DNA of 64,000 nucleotides from Brevibacterium sp. 239c (GTDB taxonomy: Bacteria > Actinomycetota > Actinomycetes > Actinomycetales > Brevibacteriaceae). The DNA is taken from NCBI RefSeq assembly GCF_900169365.1, contig NZ_FXZH01000002.1, forward strand, positions 186,001 to 250,000. The letters are read 5' to 3'. The notes under the pieces were generated by a model. The model ran no database searches, had not been told where the DNA came from, and saw only the letters and a program-made list of their open reading frames with translations. The translations under genes were made by a program, and so were the position numbers. Positions 16,597 through 25,669 of the stretch are shown here, piece by piece. How positions within the stretch are numbered: position 1 is the stretch's first letter; every line of letters starts with the position of its first letter.

Positions 16597-17610
16597 ATGA
16601 CGACGCAAATCAACGAATCAGAACTCGAGGCACAGTTCGCCGCGACGATCGGAGCCAAGGACCGAATCGAACCGCGCGACTGGATGCCGGAGAAGTATCG
16701 CAAGACCGTCGTGAGGCAGGTTGCTCAGCACGCTCATTCGGAGATCATCGGCATGCAGCCCGAAGGCAACTGGATCTCCCGTGCGCCCTCACTGCGTCGC
16801 AAGGCGATCCTGCTGGCCAAGGTCCAGGACGAAGCCGGTCACGGCCTCTACCTCTACTCGGCCGCTGAGACCCTGGGCGCCTCCCGCGATGAGCTCACCG
16901 AGAAGCTCATCGCCGGCAAGCAGAAGTACTCCTCGATCTTCAACTACCCGACGCTGGCCTACACCGACGTCGGCACGATCGGCTGGCTCGTCGATGGTGC
17001 CGCGATCGTCAACCAGGTGCCCCTGTGTCGGACCTCCTTCGGTCCTTATGGTCGCGCCATGATCCGCGTCTGCAAGGAAGAATCCTTCCACCAGCGTCAG
17101 GGCTACGAGCTGCTGATGACGATGATGCGCGGCACCGATGAGCAGCGGGCCTCGGTTCAGGAGTCGGTCAACCGCTTCTGGTGGCCGGCACTTATGATGT
17201 TCGGCCCACCCGATGACGACTCGCCGAACACCGAACAGTCGATGGAATGGGGCATCAAGACCCACACCAACGATGAGCTGCGTCAGAAGTTCGTCGACAT
17301 GTCCGTCCCGCAGGCCGAGGCCCTGGGCGTGACCTTCCCCGACGAGGGACTGAAGTGGAACGAAGAACGCGGCCACTACGACTTCTCGACCCCGGACTGG
17401 GACGAGTTCTGGTCCGTCGTCAAGGGCAATGGTCCCTGCAATGATCAGCGCGTTGCCCACCGCAAGCGTGCCTGGGACGAGGGGGCCTGGGTCCGCGACG
17501 CAGCACTGGCCTTCGCCGAGAACTCCGCCGTGGACTCCGCTCCCACCGATTCGCCCGAAACGCCGACAGCCGACACAGCTGACACCACCGCCGAGGAGGC
17601 CGCCAAATGA
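16597..17610 (+). CDS. paaA: PaaA: 1,2-phenylacetyl-CoA epoxidase catalytic subunit
   Basis: A 337-residue ferritin-like diiron protein. Iron ligands lie in [13 protein letters not shown] (about residues 77-89) and [14 protein letters not shown] (about residues 157-170), as in PaaA. It forms the catalytic core of the PaaABCE oxygenase that epoxidises phenylacetyl-CoA. The ATG at 16597 has GGTGGAG upstream. The frame stays open further 5' through the promoter palindromes, and that part is not taken as coding. The C-terminal 35 residues are a Thr/Ala/Asp-rich tail beyond the usual end near residue 300. First gene of paaABCDE. Confidence 0.96.
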   Translation: MTTQINESELEAQFAATIGAKDRIEPRDWMPEKYRKTVVRQVAQHAHSEIIGMQPEGNWISRAPSLRRKAILLAKVQDEAGHGLYLYSAAETLGASRDELTEKLIAGKQKYSSIFNYPTLAYTDVGTIGWLVDGAAIVNQVPLCRTSFGPYGRAMIRVCKEESFHQRQGYELLMTMMRGTDEQRASVQESVNRFWWPALMMFGPPDDDSPNTEQSMEWGIKTHTNDELRQKFVDMSVPQAEALGVTFPDEGLKWNEERGHYDFSTPDWDEFWSVVKGNGPCNDQRVAHRKRAWDEGAWVRDAALAFAENSAVDSAPTDSPETPTADTADTTAEEAAK

Positions 17611-17951
17611 GCGCAGAGACCACACCGGGCACCGGCGCCGGATCCGCAGAGACCCGCACCCCGAGCGTCCGCGGCGAATGGCCCCTCTACGAGGTCTTCG
17701 TGCGCGGCAAGCGCGGACTCAACCATGTCCACGTCGGATCGTTGCACGCCCCCGATGACCAGATGGCCCTGCGTCACGCCCGCGATGTCTACACCCGCCG
17801 CAATGAAGGCGTGAGCCTGTGGGTCGTACGCTCCTCGTCGATCACGGCCTCCAGCCCCGACGAGAAGGACCCCATGTTCGCCCCTGCCGGCGACAAGGTC
17901 TACCGCCACCCCACCTTCTACGACATCCCCGACGATGTCCCCCACATGTGA
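17607..17951 (+). CDS. paaB: PaaB: phenylacetyl-CoA epoxidase subunit
   Basis: A 114-residue protein matching PaaB (usually about 95). The core [20 protein letters not shown] is followed by [21 protein letters not shown]. PaaB is a small structural subunit that bridges PaaAC dimers. An 18-residue Thr/Gly-rich N-terminal extension is present. Its start overlaps the paaA stop (ATGA). Essential partner of PaaA and PaaC in the same operon. Confidence 0.93.
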   Translation: MSAETTPGTGAGSAETRTPSVRGEWPLYEVFVRGKRGLNHVHVGSLHAPDDQMALRHARDVYTRRNEGVSLWVVRSSSITASSPDEKDPMFAPAGDKVYRHPTFYDIPDDVPHM

Positions 17952-17964
17952 GGAGACGGCGATC

Positions 17965-18933
17965 ATGACGAACGAACCTTCCATCCACGTCGACCACGAC
18001 GAAGCCGGAGCCAACATCGAGCACGGCGACCACGAGAACGCCTACTCCGGCCTGCTCATCAATGACGAGCACTGGGCCTTCGGCACCGACTTCGAGGACC
18101 CACTGGCCGGAGTCGACACGACCGTTCCCGAGGGCGTCAATGCTCAGGATCTCGCGGTCTACTGCCAGATGCTCGGCGACGACGCGCTGATCTTCTCCCA
18201 GCGGATCTCCGAGTGGTGCTCCAATGCGCCTGACCTCGAAGAGGACATCGCGTTGGCCAACATCGCCCTGGACCTGCTGGGCCAGTCCCGGTTGCTGCTC
18301 GCCCGCACGGCTGCCGCTGATCCGAGTCTGGTGCCCGAGCTGCCCGAGGGCTCACCGGTTCCCGATGAGGACCGTCTCGCGTTCTTCCGCGAGGATCTGG
18401 CGTTCCGCAACGTCCGTCTTGCCGAGGTGCCCAACGGTGACTTCGCCGAGGCGGTCGCGAAGATCCTCATCTACTCCACCTGGCGCCTGGCGATCTTCGA
18501 ACGCCTCCAGTCCAGCCGAGACACCGTGCTTTCGGCCATTGCGGTCAAGGGTGTCAAGGAGATGTCCTATCACCGTGACTTCGCTGGTCGCTGGGTCCTC
18601 ACCCTGGCCCGCGGCACCGAGGAGTCGAAGTCTCGCCTGCTCACCGCACTCGAAGGACTCTGGCCGCTGTGGGACGAACTCTTCGAAACCCACCCGGTCG
18701 AAGCCTCGGTGGCGGCGGCAGGCATCGGAGTCGATCCCGCCGAGGTGGCCGATGAGGCAGGAGTCATCCTCGACCAGGTCTTCGCGGCAGCCGGAATCGA
18801 GCGCCCCGAACGCGGCGCTCTGGCCGGTGTCCGAGGACAGAAGGGCCGCGACGGACTGCACACCGAAGCACTCTCGAAGATGCTCGCCGACATGCAGGTA
18901 GTCGCTCGCCAATACCCGAAAGGACAATGGTGA
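17965..18933 (+). CDS. paaC: PaaC: phenylacetyl-CoA epoxidase structural subunit
   Basis: A 322-residue ferritin-like helical protein without a full diiron site. Family features include YCQMLGDDALIFSQRISEW, IALDLLGQSRLLL and KEMSYHRDFAGRWV. PaaC pairs with PaaA to form the stable oxygenase core. A 35-residue acidic, His-rich leader precedes the conserved start, longer than in E. coli PaaC. ATG with AGGAGA upstream, 13 bp after paaB. The downstream paaD start overlaps its end. Confidence 0.93.
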   Translation: MTNEPSIHVDHDEAGANIEHGDHENAYSGLLINDEHWAFGTDFEDPLAGVDTTVPEGVNAQDLAVYCQMLGDDALIFSQRISEWCSNAPDLEEDIALANIALDLLGQSRLLLARTAAADPSLVPELPEGSPVPDEDRLAFFREDLAFRNVRLAEVPNGDFAEAVAKILIYSTWRLAIFERLQSSRDTVLSAIAVKGVKEMSYHRDFAGRWVLTLARGTEESKSRLLTALEGLWPLWDELFETHPVEASVAAAGIGVDPAEVADEAGVILDQVFAAAGIERPERGALAGVRGQKGRDGLHTEALSKMLADMQVVARQYPKGQW

Positions 18934-19508
18934 CCGCAACACTTCAGCCCCACGCTTCCACCGTCCACGGAGACCGTGAGCACACTTCCGCCCGGTCGAA
19001 CGGCACCGACGCCGAGGCGCTCGATCGTGCCCGCATAGCCGCGGCTCGCGTCACGGACCCGGAGATGCCGATGCTCACGCTCGTCGACCTCGGCGTGCTC
19101 CGTGACGTCGCGATCGAAGACGGACGCGTCGTCACGACCATCACCCCTACCTACTCGGGCTGCCCGGCGATGGCGACGATGCGCGATGATCTGCAGCGCG
19201 AACTCCAGGACGCGGGCTTCCCCGACGCCGAGGTGCGGGTGTCCCTGACGCCGGCCTGGACGAGTGACTGGATCACCGAGGAAGGGCGGAAAGCACTCAA
19301 GGGTGCCGGAATCTCCCCACCCGGGCAGGCGCCTCGGCATACGGGGCCGGTGGCTCTGACCCTGATGCCCACGAAGCGGGCCCTGGTCTGCACCTTGTGC
19401 GGGTCGGCGAATGTGAAGCTGTCCTCGGAGTTCGGGCCGACCGCGTGCAAGGCGATGTACCAGTGCAACGACTGCCTCGAACCGTTCGAACATGTGAAGG
19501 AGATCTGA
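18927..19508 (+). CDS. paaD: PaaD: phenylacetyl-CoA epoxidase maturation protein
   Basis: A 193-residue protein. Residues 30-110 form a MIP18/DUF59-type domain (ARVTDPEMPMLTLVDLGVLR, then YSGCPAMATM with the functional Cys). The C-terminal part carries four cysteines, CTLCGS and CKAMYQCNDC, a metal-binding knuckle. PaaD is needed to assemble the iron-sulfur or diiron centres of the epoxidase. It overlaps paaC by 7 bp, with AAAGGA inside the paaC end, and sits 1 bp from paaE. Confidence 0.92.
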   Translation: MVTATLQPHASTVHGDREHTSARSNGTDAEALDRARIAAARVTDPEMPMLTLVDLGVLRDVAIEDGRVVTTITPTYSGCPAMATMRDDLQRELQDAGFPDAEVRVSLTPAWTSDWITEEGRKALKGAGISPPGQAPRHTGPVALTLMPTKRALVCTLCGSANVKLSSEFGPTACKAMYQCNDCLEPFEHVKEI

Positions 19509-19509
19509 G

Positions 19510-20646
19510 ATGACCGAAACGATCAATCAGAGCGCCGAGGTGGCTTCCACGACCCAGCCGACCGACCCGGCCGTCAAGGGCGAAGGCGCCTCCCGATCGA
19601 GCTTCTACCCGCTGACCGTGAAGTCCGTCGACCACCTCACCGACGACTCAGCGGCAGTGACCTTCGACGTCCCGGACGAATACGCTGAGATCTTCGACTT
19701 CGCCGCAGGGCAGTCCCTGACTCTGCGCCGGATGATCGACGGAGCAGAACACCGCCGCTCCTACTCCATCTGCGCACCGGCCGGAACGAATCCGCGCATC
19801 GGCGTCCGCGAGATCCCCGACGGACTCTTCTCCAATTGGCTCGTCCGTGACGTTCGCCCTGGTGAGACCATCGAGGTTCAGCCACCCAGCGGAAGTTTCC
19901 AGGCCGACCCTGAGCTCGGCGGCCGGCACCTGTGCATCGCCGCAGGCTCGGGCATCACCCCGATGCTCTCGATCGCCACGACCGTTCTGTCGAACCCCGC
20001 CGCCTCGGTCACGATGCTCTACGGCAACCGGAACACGAACACCGTGATGTTCGCCGAGGAGCTCGCCGACCTCAAGGACTCCCGCAACCAGCAGCTCGAC
20101 CTCATCCACGTCCTGTCCCGCGAGCCCCGGGAAGTCGATCTCTTCTCCGGTCGCCTCGACGAGGAGAAGCTGCGCCAACTCCTGACGAACCTGGTGCCCA
20201 TCGGCGATATGGACCACGTGTGGCTGTGCGGGCCCTTCGGCATGCTCAGCGACGCCCGCGCGGTGCTCGCCGAGTTCGGTGTGCCCAAGGACAAGATCCA
20301 CTTCGAACTCTTCTACGTCGACGAACCGCCACCAGAGGTCGTCCACGCGGACAAGATCGTCGAGGGTGCCACCAGTGACGTCACGATCGTCCTCGACGGA
20401 CGACGGACCACCTCGGCGATGTCGCAGGGCAAGACGATCCTCGACTCCGCACAGGAATCGCGTTCGGATCTGCCTTTCGCCTGCAAGGGCGGAGTCTGCG
20501 GAACCTGCCGCGCCAAGATCTGCGGCGGCGAGGTCGACATGGTGCGCAACTATGCCCTCGAAGACGCCGAGGTGGAGGCGAACTTCGTCCTCACCTGCCA
20601 GACTTTCCCCGTCAGCGCCGAGGTCACGGTCGACTACGACTCGTGA
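19510..20646 (+). CDS. paaE: PaaE: phenylacetyl-CoA epoxidase reductase
   Basis: A 378-residue FAD/2Fe-2S reductase. The ferredoxin-NADP reductase module has the FAD motif RRSYSICA and the pyridine-nucleotide motif AAGSGITPMLSI. The C-terminal plant-type ferredoxin domain has Cys325, Cys330, Cys333 and Cys363 as cluster ligands. It feeds NADPH electrons to PaaA. A 30-residue Thr-rich leader precedes the conserved region. Last gene of paaABCDE; a perfect 11-bp hairpin follows its stop, before paaJ. Confidence 0.94.
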   Translation: MTETINQSAEVASTTQPTDPAVKGEGASRSSFYPLTVKSVDHLTDDSAAVTFDVPDEYAEIFDFAAGQSLTLRRMIDGAEHRRSYSICAPAGTNPRIGVREIPDGLFSNWLVRDVRPGETIEVQPPSGSFQADPELGGRHLCIAAGSGITPMLSIATTVLSNPAASVTMLYGNRNTNTVMFAEELADLKDSRNQQLDLIHVLSREPREVDLFSGRLDEEKLRQLLTNLVPIGDMDHVWLCGPFGMLSDARAVLAEFGVPKDKIHFELFYVDEPPPEVVHADKIVEGATSDVTIVLDGRRTTSAMSQGKTILDSAQESRSDLPFACKGGVCGTCRAKICGGEVDMVRNYALEDAEVEANFVLTCQTFPVSAEVTVDYDS

Positions 20647-20653
20647 TCGCTGG

Positions 20654-20697
20654 GATCCTCAAGCGTCGATCTCTGTTCGAGATTAGGCTTGAGGATC
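20654..20697 (+). terminator. Hairpin after paaE
   Basis: GATCCTCAAGC (20654-20664) pairs perfectly with GCTTGAGGATC (20687-20697); the loop contains a smaller GATCTC/GAGAT stem. No T-run follows, so it may be a partial terminator or an RNA-processing or stability element lowering paaJFHG expression relative to paaABCDE. Confidence 0.6.
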
Positions 20698-20734
20698 ATC
20701 GACGCGCCACCACACACCACACCTGAGGAGACCC

Positions 20735-21901
20735 ATGCCCGAGGCATTCATCCTGGACGGACTGCGCACACCCATCGGCCGCTACGGCGGAGTACTCGCT
20801 GATCAGCGACCCGATGATCTGGTTGCGGCCACGCTCAAAGCCGTTGTCGAGCGGTCAGGCGTCGACCCGACCGACATCGACGAGGTGATCCTCGGCTCGG
20901 CGAACCAGGCCGGAGAGGACAACCGCAACGTCGCCCGCATGGCCGTGCTGCTGGCCGGTCTGCCCGAATCCGTGCCCGGCTTCACCGTCAACCGCCTCTG
21001 CGCCTCAGGACTGACCGCGATCACGACGGCCCGGCAGATGATCGCATCCGGCGACGCCGATGTGGTCGTGGCCGGTGGCGTCGAATCGATGACCCGTGCC
21101 CCATGGGTGACCGAAAAGCCTCAGCGGGCCTGGTCGAAGCCGGGCAGGTCCTGGGACACCTCGATCGGTTGGCGCTTCACCAACCCCGCCTTCGGCGAGG
21201 ACACCACCCTGTCGATGCCCCAGACCGCTGAACGTGTGGCCGAGCAGTGGAAACTGGGCCGCGAAGAGCTCGATGCCTTCGCCTACGCCTCCCACCAGAA
21301 GGCGCTGGCCGCCCAGGAGGCAGGCAAGTTCGATCCCGAGATCCTGCCCATCGGCGATATCAGCGCCGATGAGGGACCACGTGCGGACACTACCCCGGAG
21401 AAGCTCGCGAAGCTGCGGGCGATCCACGGACCCGGGGGAGTCATCACCGCCGGCAACTCCTCCTCGCTCAACGACGGTGCCGCCGTCACGATCCTCGTCA
21501 GCGAACGCTATGCCCAGAAGCACGGTCTGAGCCCCAGGGCACGCGTAGTCAGCGGTGCCAGTGCTGGTGTCTCCCCGGAGATCATGGGCATCGGACCCGT
21601 CCCGGCCACCCGCAAGGTCCTTGACCGTGTGGGCTGGAACGTCGACCAGCTCGAGGCCGTCGAACTCAACGAGGCCTTCGCCTCCCAGTCCCTGGCCTGC
21701 ATGGGCGATCTGGGGCTTGATCCGGAGACGGTCAACGGCTTCGGCGGAGCGATCGCGCTGGGCCACCCCCTGGGCTGCTCGGGCGCACGCATCACCCTGA
21801 CCCTGCTCAACCGTCTCGAACAGGCCGATGCCAAGCGCGGACTGGCGACGATGTGCGTCGGTGTCGGCCAGGGCTCGGCACTCCTGTTGGAGCGAGTATG
21901 A
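20735..21901 (+). CDS. paaJ: PaaJ: 3-oxoadipyl-CoA/3-oxo-5,6-dehydrosuberyl-CoA thiolase
   Basis: A 388-residue thiolase. Nucleophile Cys89 is in NRLCASGL, the His motif is GHPLGCSG and the second Cys lies in MCVGVGQG near the C-terminus. It cleaves 3-oxo-5,6-dehydrosuberyl-CoA and later 3-oxoadipyl-CoA, releasing acetyl-CoA and finally succinyl-CoA. Assignment as PaaJ rather than a generic acetyl-CoA acetyltransferase rests on position after paaABCDE. ATG with GAGGAG upstream. Its stop overlaps the next gene. Confidence 0.88.
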   Translation: MPEAFILDGLRTPIGRYGGVLADQRPDDLVAATLKAVVERSGVDPTDIDEVILGSANQAGEDNRNVARMAVLLAGLPESVPGFTVNRLCASGLTAITTARQMIASGDADVVVAGGVESMTRAPWVTEKPQRAWSKPGRSWDTSIGWRFTNPAFGEDTTLSMPQTAERVAEQWKLGREELDAFAYASHQKALAAQEAGKFDPEILPIGDISADEGPRADTTPEKLAKLRAIHGPGGVITAGNSSSLNDGAAVTILVSERYAQKHGLSPRARVVSGASAGVSPEIMGIGPVPATRKVLDRVGWNVDQLEAVELNEAFASQSLACMGDLGLDPETVNGFGGAIALGHPLGCSGARITLTLLNRLEQADAKRGLATMCVGVGQGSALLLERV

Positions 21902-22797
21902 GCGCCGGCGGCGGGGGCGCAGCGACCGACCCGGCCAGCGGTGCCGGCGGCGGGAATTCCCCGCTTGTCGTCGAACGCCTCCCGGATCGCGTCATCATCC
22001 GACTCAGCCGGCCAGAGGTGCGCAACGCCATCGACCAGGACATGGTCGATGCCCTCCATGAGGTGTGCGCCGAGCTTGAGGTCGAGCCGAAGGTCGCCAT
22101 CCTCACCGGCTCGAACGGCGTCTTCGCCGCAGGGGCCGATATCGGGCAGCTGAGAAATCGCGGCCGCCAAGAGGCACTGGCCGGCATCAACTCGAAGGTC
22201 TTCACTCGGATTCAGGAACTGCCGATGCCCGTCATCGCTCTCGTCGAGGGCTTCGCTCTGGGCGGCGGTGCGGAACTCGCCTTCGCCTGTGACTTCCGGA
22301 TCGGGACACCCACGACGAAGATCGGCAACCCCGAGACCGGACTCGGCATCCTCGCCGCGGCCGGCGCTGCGTGGCGTCTGCGCGAACTTGTGGGCGAGCC
22401 TCGGGCCAAGGAGATTCTGCTGGCCGGGCGCACGCTGCAGGCCGATGAAGCCAAATCGATCGGACTGCTCAACGACGTCGTCGACCCCGAAGACCTCGAA
22501 CTCGCGGGTCAGGCTCTTGCCGATCGGATCGCGAGCTTCGCACCGCTGGCAGTGCGGCTCTCGAAGTCGGCGTTCCATGCTCCACGCGAAGCGCACCCGC
22601 TCATCGACAATCTGGCCCAGGCCGTGCTGTTCGAAACCGAAGAGAAGTACACCCGCATGGATGCATTCCTGGCCAAACGGGAAGCGAAGAAGCGGAAGAA
22701 GGCCGAAGCCGTGGCGACCCAGGCCATGGACGAACAGGCAGGACCGCGCACCGATCAGGCAGGACCGCGCACCGATCAGGAAGGCACCACCGAATGA
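21898..22797 (+). CDS. paaF: Enoyl-CoA hydratase, PaaF-type
   Basis: A 299-residue crotonase. The oxyanion-hole motifs are NGVFAAGADIGQL and ALVEGFALGGGAELAFACDF, and the catalytic Glu region is NPETGLGILAAAG. PaaF hydrates 2,3-dehydroadipyl-CoA. The first 23 residues are Gly/Ala-rich, and the C-terminus ends in a charged tail with a 7-residue tandem repeat (QAGPRTD twice) encoded by a 21-bp DNA repeat. ATGA overlap with paaJ and with the next gene. The F versus G assignment between the two crotonases here is tentative. Confidence 0.85.
   Translation: MSAGGGGAATDPASGAGGGNSPLVVERLPDRVIIRLSRPEVRNAIDQDMVDALHEVCAELEVEPKVAILTGSNGVFAAGADIGQLRNRGRQEALAGINSKVFTRIQELPMPVIALVEGFALGGGAELAFACDFRIGTPTTKIGNPETGLGILAAAGAAWRLRELVGEPRAKEILLAGRTLQADEAKSIGLLNDVVDPEDLELAGQALADRIASFAPLAVRLSKSAFHAPREAHPLIDNLAQAVLFETEEKYTRMDAFLAKREAKKRKKAEAVATQAMDEQAGPRTDQAGPRTDQEGTTE
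22735..22776. repeat. 21-bp tandem repeat inside the paaF 3' end
   Basis: A 21-base unit beginning CAGGCAGGACC occurs twice without mismatch (22735-22755, 22756-22776), encoding QAGPRTD twice in the PaaF tail. It keeps the reading frame and is likely a slippage expansion. Confidence 0.8.
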
Positions 22798-23696
22798 GCG
22801 AGCAGACGCCGCAGCAGACTGAGGCTGCACACGAACCTGACGCCGTGCACACCCCGGAGGTGAAAAACTCCGCCCAGGTTCCAGAGACCGTCGGCGTCTA
22901 CGGCGGCGGCCGAATGGGTGCAGGCATCGCCCACGCATTCGCCACCGCTGGGTCTCGCGTCATCATCATCGAGAACACCGATGAGACCGTGGCCGCAGCA
23001 AAGGAACGCGTCGACGCCTCGATCGAGAAATCGAAGTCCAAGGGCCTCGAGGTCAAGGGCAGCGTCGAGGTCGTACGAGATCCCACACTGCTCGATCAGG
23101 CACTGCTCGTCGTCGAAGCGGTCCCGGAGATCGTCGAACTCAAGCAGGAGATCCTGGCCGCCATCGCGAAGCACGCGCCCGCCGCGAGCATCGCCACGAA
23201 CACGAGCGCTTTGTCCATCGACGAGCTCGCCGCCGGCCTGCCACGGCCCCAGGCGCTCATCGGACTGCACTTCTTCAATCCCGTCCCCGTGTCCGACCTC
23301 GTCGAGGTCGTCGTCGGCACCCACACCCGGCCGGAACTCGTCGACGTCGCAAAGTCATGGGTCGAGGGGCTGGGGAAGACGGCGATCACGGTCAAGGATT
23401 CGCCCGGATTCGCCTCCAGCCGCCTCGGCGTGGCTCTGGCTCTCGAAGCGGTGCGGATGGTCGAGGAAGGAGTCGCGAGTGCCGAGGACATCGACAACGC
23501 GATGACCCTGGGCTACCGCCACCCGGCGGGGCCGCTGAAGACCACGGACATCGTCGGTCTCGACATCCGCCTCGGCATCGCCGAGCATCTCGAAGCGGAG
23601 CTGGGACCCAGGTTTGCACCGCCACAGCTGCTCAAGGACAAGGTCGCAGCAGGTGAGCTGGGCCGAAAGTCCGGCCAGGGATTCTATACTTGGTGA
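22794..23696 (+). CDS. paaH: PaaH: 3-hydroxyacyl-CoA dehydrogenase
   Basis: A 300-residue protein. Its NAD-binding motif VGVYGGGRMGAGIAHAFA lies at about residue 33, the catalytic His is in GLHFFNPVPVSDLVEVV, and the C-terminal dimer domain has DSPGFASSRLG and ends SGQGFYTW. It oxidises 3-hydroxyadipyl-CoA to 3-oxoadipyl-CoA using NAD+. A 28-residue polar leader precedes the Rossmann domain. ATGA overlap with the upstream hydratase. Single-domain form of about 290 residues, shorter than E. coli PaaH, as usual in actinobacteria. Confidence 0.9.
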   Translation: MSEQTPQQTEAAHEPDAVHTPEVKNSAQVPETVGVYGGGRMGAGIAHAFATAGSRVIIIENTDETVAAAKERVDASIEKSKSKGLEVKGSVEVVRDPTLLDQALLVVEAVPEIVELKQEILAAIAKHAPAASIATNTSALSIDELAAGLPRPQALIGLHFFNPVPVSDLVEVVVGTHTRPELVDVAKSWVEGLGKTAITVKDSPGFASSRLGVALALEAVRMVEEGVASAEDIDNAMTLGYRHPAGPLKTTDIVGLDIRLGIAEHLEAELGPRFAPPQLLKDKVAAGELGRKSGQGFYTW

Positions 23697-23761
23697 CCAG
23701 CTAGGCACCAAGCCTGCCTGCCGTTTTCATCTGCACCATTGTCATCTGCGAAGGAGCACAC

Positions 23762-24538
23762 GTGACCGAGATCCGACTGTCCAACCGGGGAAACATCGCC
23801 GAGATCGTCCTCGACGGAGCCGAATCCCGCAACGCCTTGGATGCTGACAACCTCCGCGACCTCGCGGCGGCAGTGTCCAAGGTCGCCGAAGCGATCCCGA
23901 GCGTTCGCGCGCTCCTGATCAGGGGAGAGGGCAAGGTCTTCAGCTCAGGTCGCGACATCTCGGCCGTCGACGTCGAAACAGATGACGCGCACGCGTTCCT
24001 CGCCGAGATCTTCACCCCCGTCTTCCAGGCGATCCGTGCGCTGCCGATCCCCGTGATCTCGCAGGTCCAGGGTGCGGCGCTGGGGCTGGGCTTCGGGGTC
24101 GCGGCGGCTGCGGACATCATCATCGCAGCCGACAACGCTAAGTTCGGTTCGCCCTTCGCCGCGATCGGCGCGATGCTCGACTCGGGCGCCCACCATGTGT
24201 TCCTCGACCGCGTGGGGTATCACCGGACGATGGACCTCATCATCACCGGTGATTTCATGACCGGCGCCGAGGCTGCAGCCGCGGGCGTCGTGTCCCGCGC
24301 GGTTCCAGCCGAGGAACTGAGTGAGTTCGTCGAAGCGAAGCTGGCGAAGATCGTGAGTGGTCCGGCTGAGGCCTTCGCGATGGAAAAGGGCTTCGTGCAG
24401 AAGATCGCCGATGAGCGCCCGACTCTGGCGCAGGTGTTTGCCGAAGAGGCCAACCTCCAAGAGACCGCTCGTCAGACCCCGGACTATGCAGAAGGATTCA
24501 AGGCCTTCCAGGAGCGTCGGGCACCGAATTTCGGGTGA
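23762..24538 (+). CDS. paaG: Enoyl-CoA hydratase/isomerase, PaaG-type
   Basis: A 258-residue crotonase with oxyanion-hole segments KVFSSGRDISAVD and SQVQGAALGLGFGVAAAAD. PaaG isomerises the ring 1,2-epoxide of phenylacetyl-CoA to oxepin-CoA. GTG start at 23762 with GAAGGAG 5 bases upstream. Last gene of the plus-strand paa operon, 65 bp after paaH, ending near a bidirectional hairpin. PaaG is preferred over PaaF because no other candidate isomerase is present; swapping the two labels remains possible. Confidence 0.82.
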   Translation: MTEIRLSNRGNIAEIVLDGAESRNALDADNLRDLAAAVSKVAEAIPSVRALLIRGEGKVFSSGRDISAVDVETDDAHAFLAEIFTPVFQAIRALPIPVISQVQGAALGLGFGVAAAADIIIAADNAKFGSPFAAIGAMLDSGAHHVFLDRVGYHRTMDLIITGDFMTGAEAAAAGVVSRAVPAEELSEFVEAKLAKIVSGPAEAFAMEKGFVQKIADERPTLAQVFAEEANLQETARQTPDYAEGFKAFQERRAPNFG

Positions 24539-24558
24539 CCCAAGGCCGGCGTTGAGCG

Positions 24559-24582
24559 GCTGAGCTGTGCCATAAGCTCAGC
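24559..24582. terminator. Bidirectional hairpin between paaG and the VTT-domain gene
   Basis: GCTGAGCT (24559-24566) and AGCTCAGC (24575-24582) form a perfect 8-bp stem with an 8-base loop, 20 bp after the paaG stop and overlapping the stop codon of the convergent gene. The position suits shared termination. Confidence 0.6.
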
Positions 24583-25408
24583 TGTTCGAGGCGTCTTCGC
24601 CTGTGTCAGTCCGGTCCGTCGGCTCAGCCTGTTTCCCCGGCTCTGACTGCTCAGCCTGCTGTGACTGCTCAGGTTGCGCTGACTTGGACGTCGAGTCCTT
24701 CTGCTCCGTCGAGCCCTTCTGCTCCGACTTCCAGCGGCGGAAGGTGAGGATCGTGAGCACGATGACCAGTGCCCACGAAATGGCGACGGCAGTGCCGGTG
24801 AAGACACCGGGGTTCCCGATGAATGCGCCGACGGCGACAAGGGACAGCTGGCCCGGCAGCGCTGAGACGATGGTGGCGATGAGGAACGTGCGGCTCCTGA
24901 TGCCCAGCGCTCCGCTGCCGTAGTTCACCGGCCAGTAGGGGAAGCCGGGCATTAGGCGAAGCATGCACACCGCGTAGAAACCGCCGTTTGTCAGACGTGA
25001 TTCGACGGCCTCGGCGTGATTGCCCAGCAGCCTCATCACGGTTTCTCGTCCCAGGCCGCGGGAGATCCAATAGCCTCCGAAACAGCCGGCCAGGACACCG
25101 ATCATCGACAGGATTGTGCCGAATACGAGGCCGAACGCCAGGCCGCCTGCCACGGCCATGATGGTGACGGGGATCGGTGTGGCCGCGACGACCGCGTAGA
25201 GCAGAATGAAGATGCCGAAGCCCCAGAAACCGGCGTCGGCGATCTGCTTCTGGATTCCGTCGAGTGAGGGCAGGTGCACATTGAACACCAGCCACAGTCC
25301 CGCGAGCACGGCCAGGGCCAATGCCACATTGCGCAGAATCGATCCCCAGGGCACTCGAGATCCGCCGTGAGAGCTCTGGTGTGGTGCGGAGTTCTCGTCA
25401 TTCGGCAT
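24578..25408 (-). CDS. VTT/TVP38-TMEM64 family membrane protein
   Basis: A 276-residue protein with about six hydrophobic segments between residues 25 and 220. The VTT (SNARE-associated) domain signature appears as YAVVAATPIPVTIMAVAGGL and GGYWISRGLGRETV, plus RLMPGFPYWPVNYGSG. Family members are linked to membrane-lipid transport or envelope homeostasis. The last 55 residues are a hydrophilic Gln/Glu/Ser-rich tail with no fold. Minus strand, convergent with paaG. Function beyond the family is unknown. Confidence 0.85.
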   Translation of the reverse strand: MPNDENSAPHQSSHGGSRVPWGSILRNVALALAVLAGLWLVFNVHLPSLDGIQKQIADAGFWGFGIFILLYAVVAATPIPVTIMAVAGGLAFGLVFGTILSMIGVLAGCFGGYWISRGLGRETVMRLLGNHAEAVESRLTNGGFYAVCMLRLMPGFPYWPVNYGSGALGIRSRTFLIATIVSALPGQLSLVAVGAFIGNPGVFTGTAVAISWALVIVLTILTFRRWKSEQKGSTEQKDSTSKSAQPEQSQQAEQSEPGKQAEPTDRTDTGEDASNS

Positions 25409-25480
25409 GGAACGATCCTACGTGCCCGGACCAGCGGGCAATGAATCGGAGGGCCGCCTCGGGGAGGGTGCGGGTGGTTC

Positions 25481-25651
25481 TCAGCCGGTGAAGATTGCCA
25501 CGGCCTTGATCACGGTCAGCGCCAGGCCCCAGAGGAGACCGCCGACCACGACGACCGTCAGGGTCGAACCGACCGCCTTGTATGTACTGCCGACGGGTGA
25601 CTGCGGTGAGCCCTCGAGCGGGACGTGTGCAGTGGGTGTGGATTCGCTCAT
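25481..25651 (-). CDS. Tiny single-pass membrane partner of the OFA transporter
   Basis: A 56-residue ORF starting at an ATG at 25651 with GGGAGGAAG upstream, 18 bp after the stop of the OFA transporter gene. A polar N-terminal half (MSESTPTAHVPLEGSP) is followed by one membrane segment of about 22 residues (TVVVVGGLLWGLALTVIKAV). From memory, actinobacterial OFA transporters often have such a small downstream protein, annotated as an MFS transporter small subunit. Spacing, ribosome site and composition support a real gene. Confidence 0.7.
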   Translation of the reverse strand: MSESTPTAHVPLEGSPQSPVGSTYKAVGSTLTVVVVGGLLWGLALTVIKAVAIFTG

Positions 25652-25669
25652 GGTCTTCCTCCCAGCCTT

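Noticed and set aside
22735..22776. Frameshift in the paaF 3' end caused by the tandem repeat
   Set aside because: The unit is 21 bp, so the frame is kept, and the stop overlaps the paaH start in the usual way.
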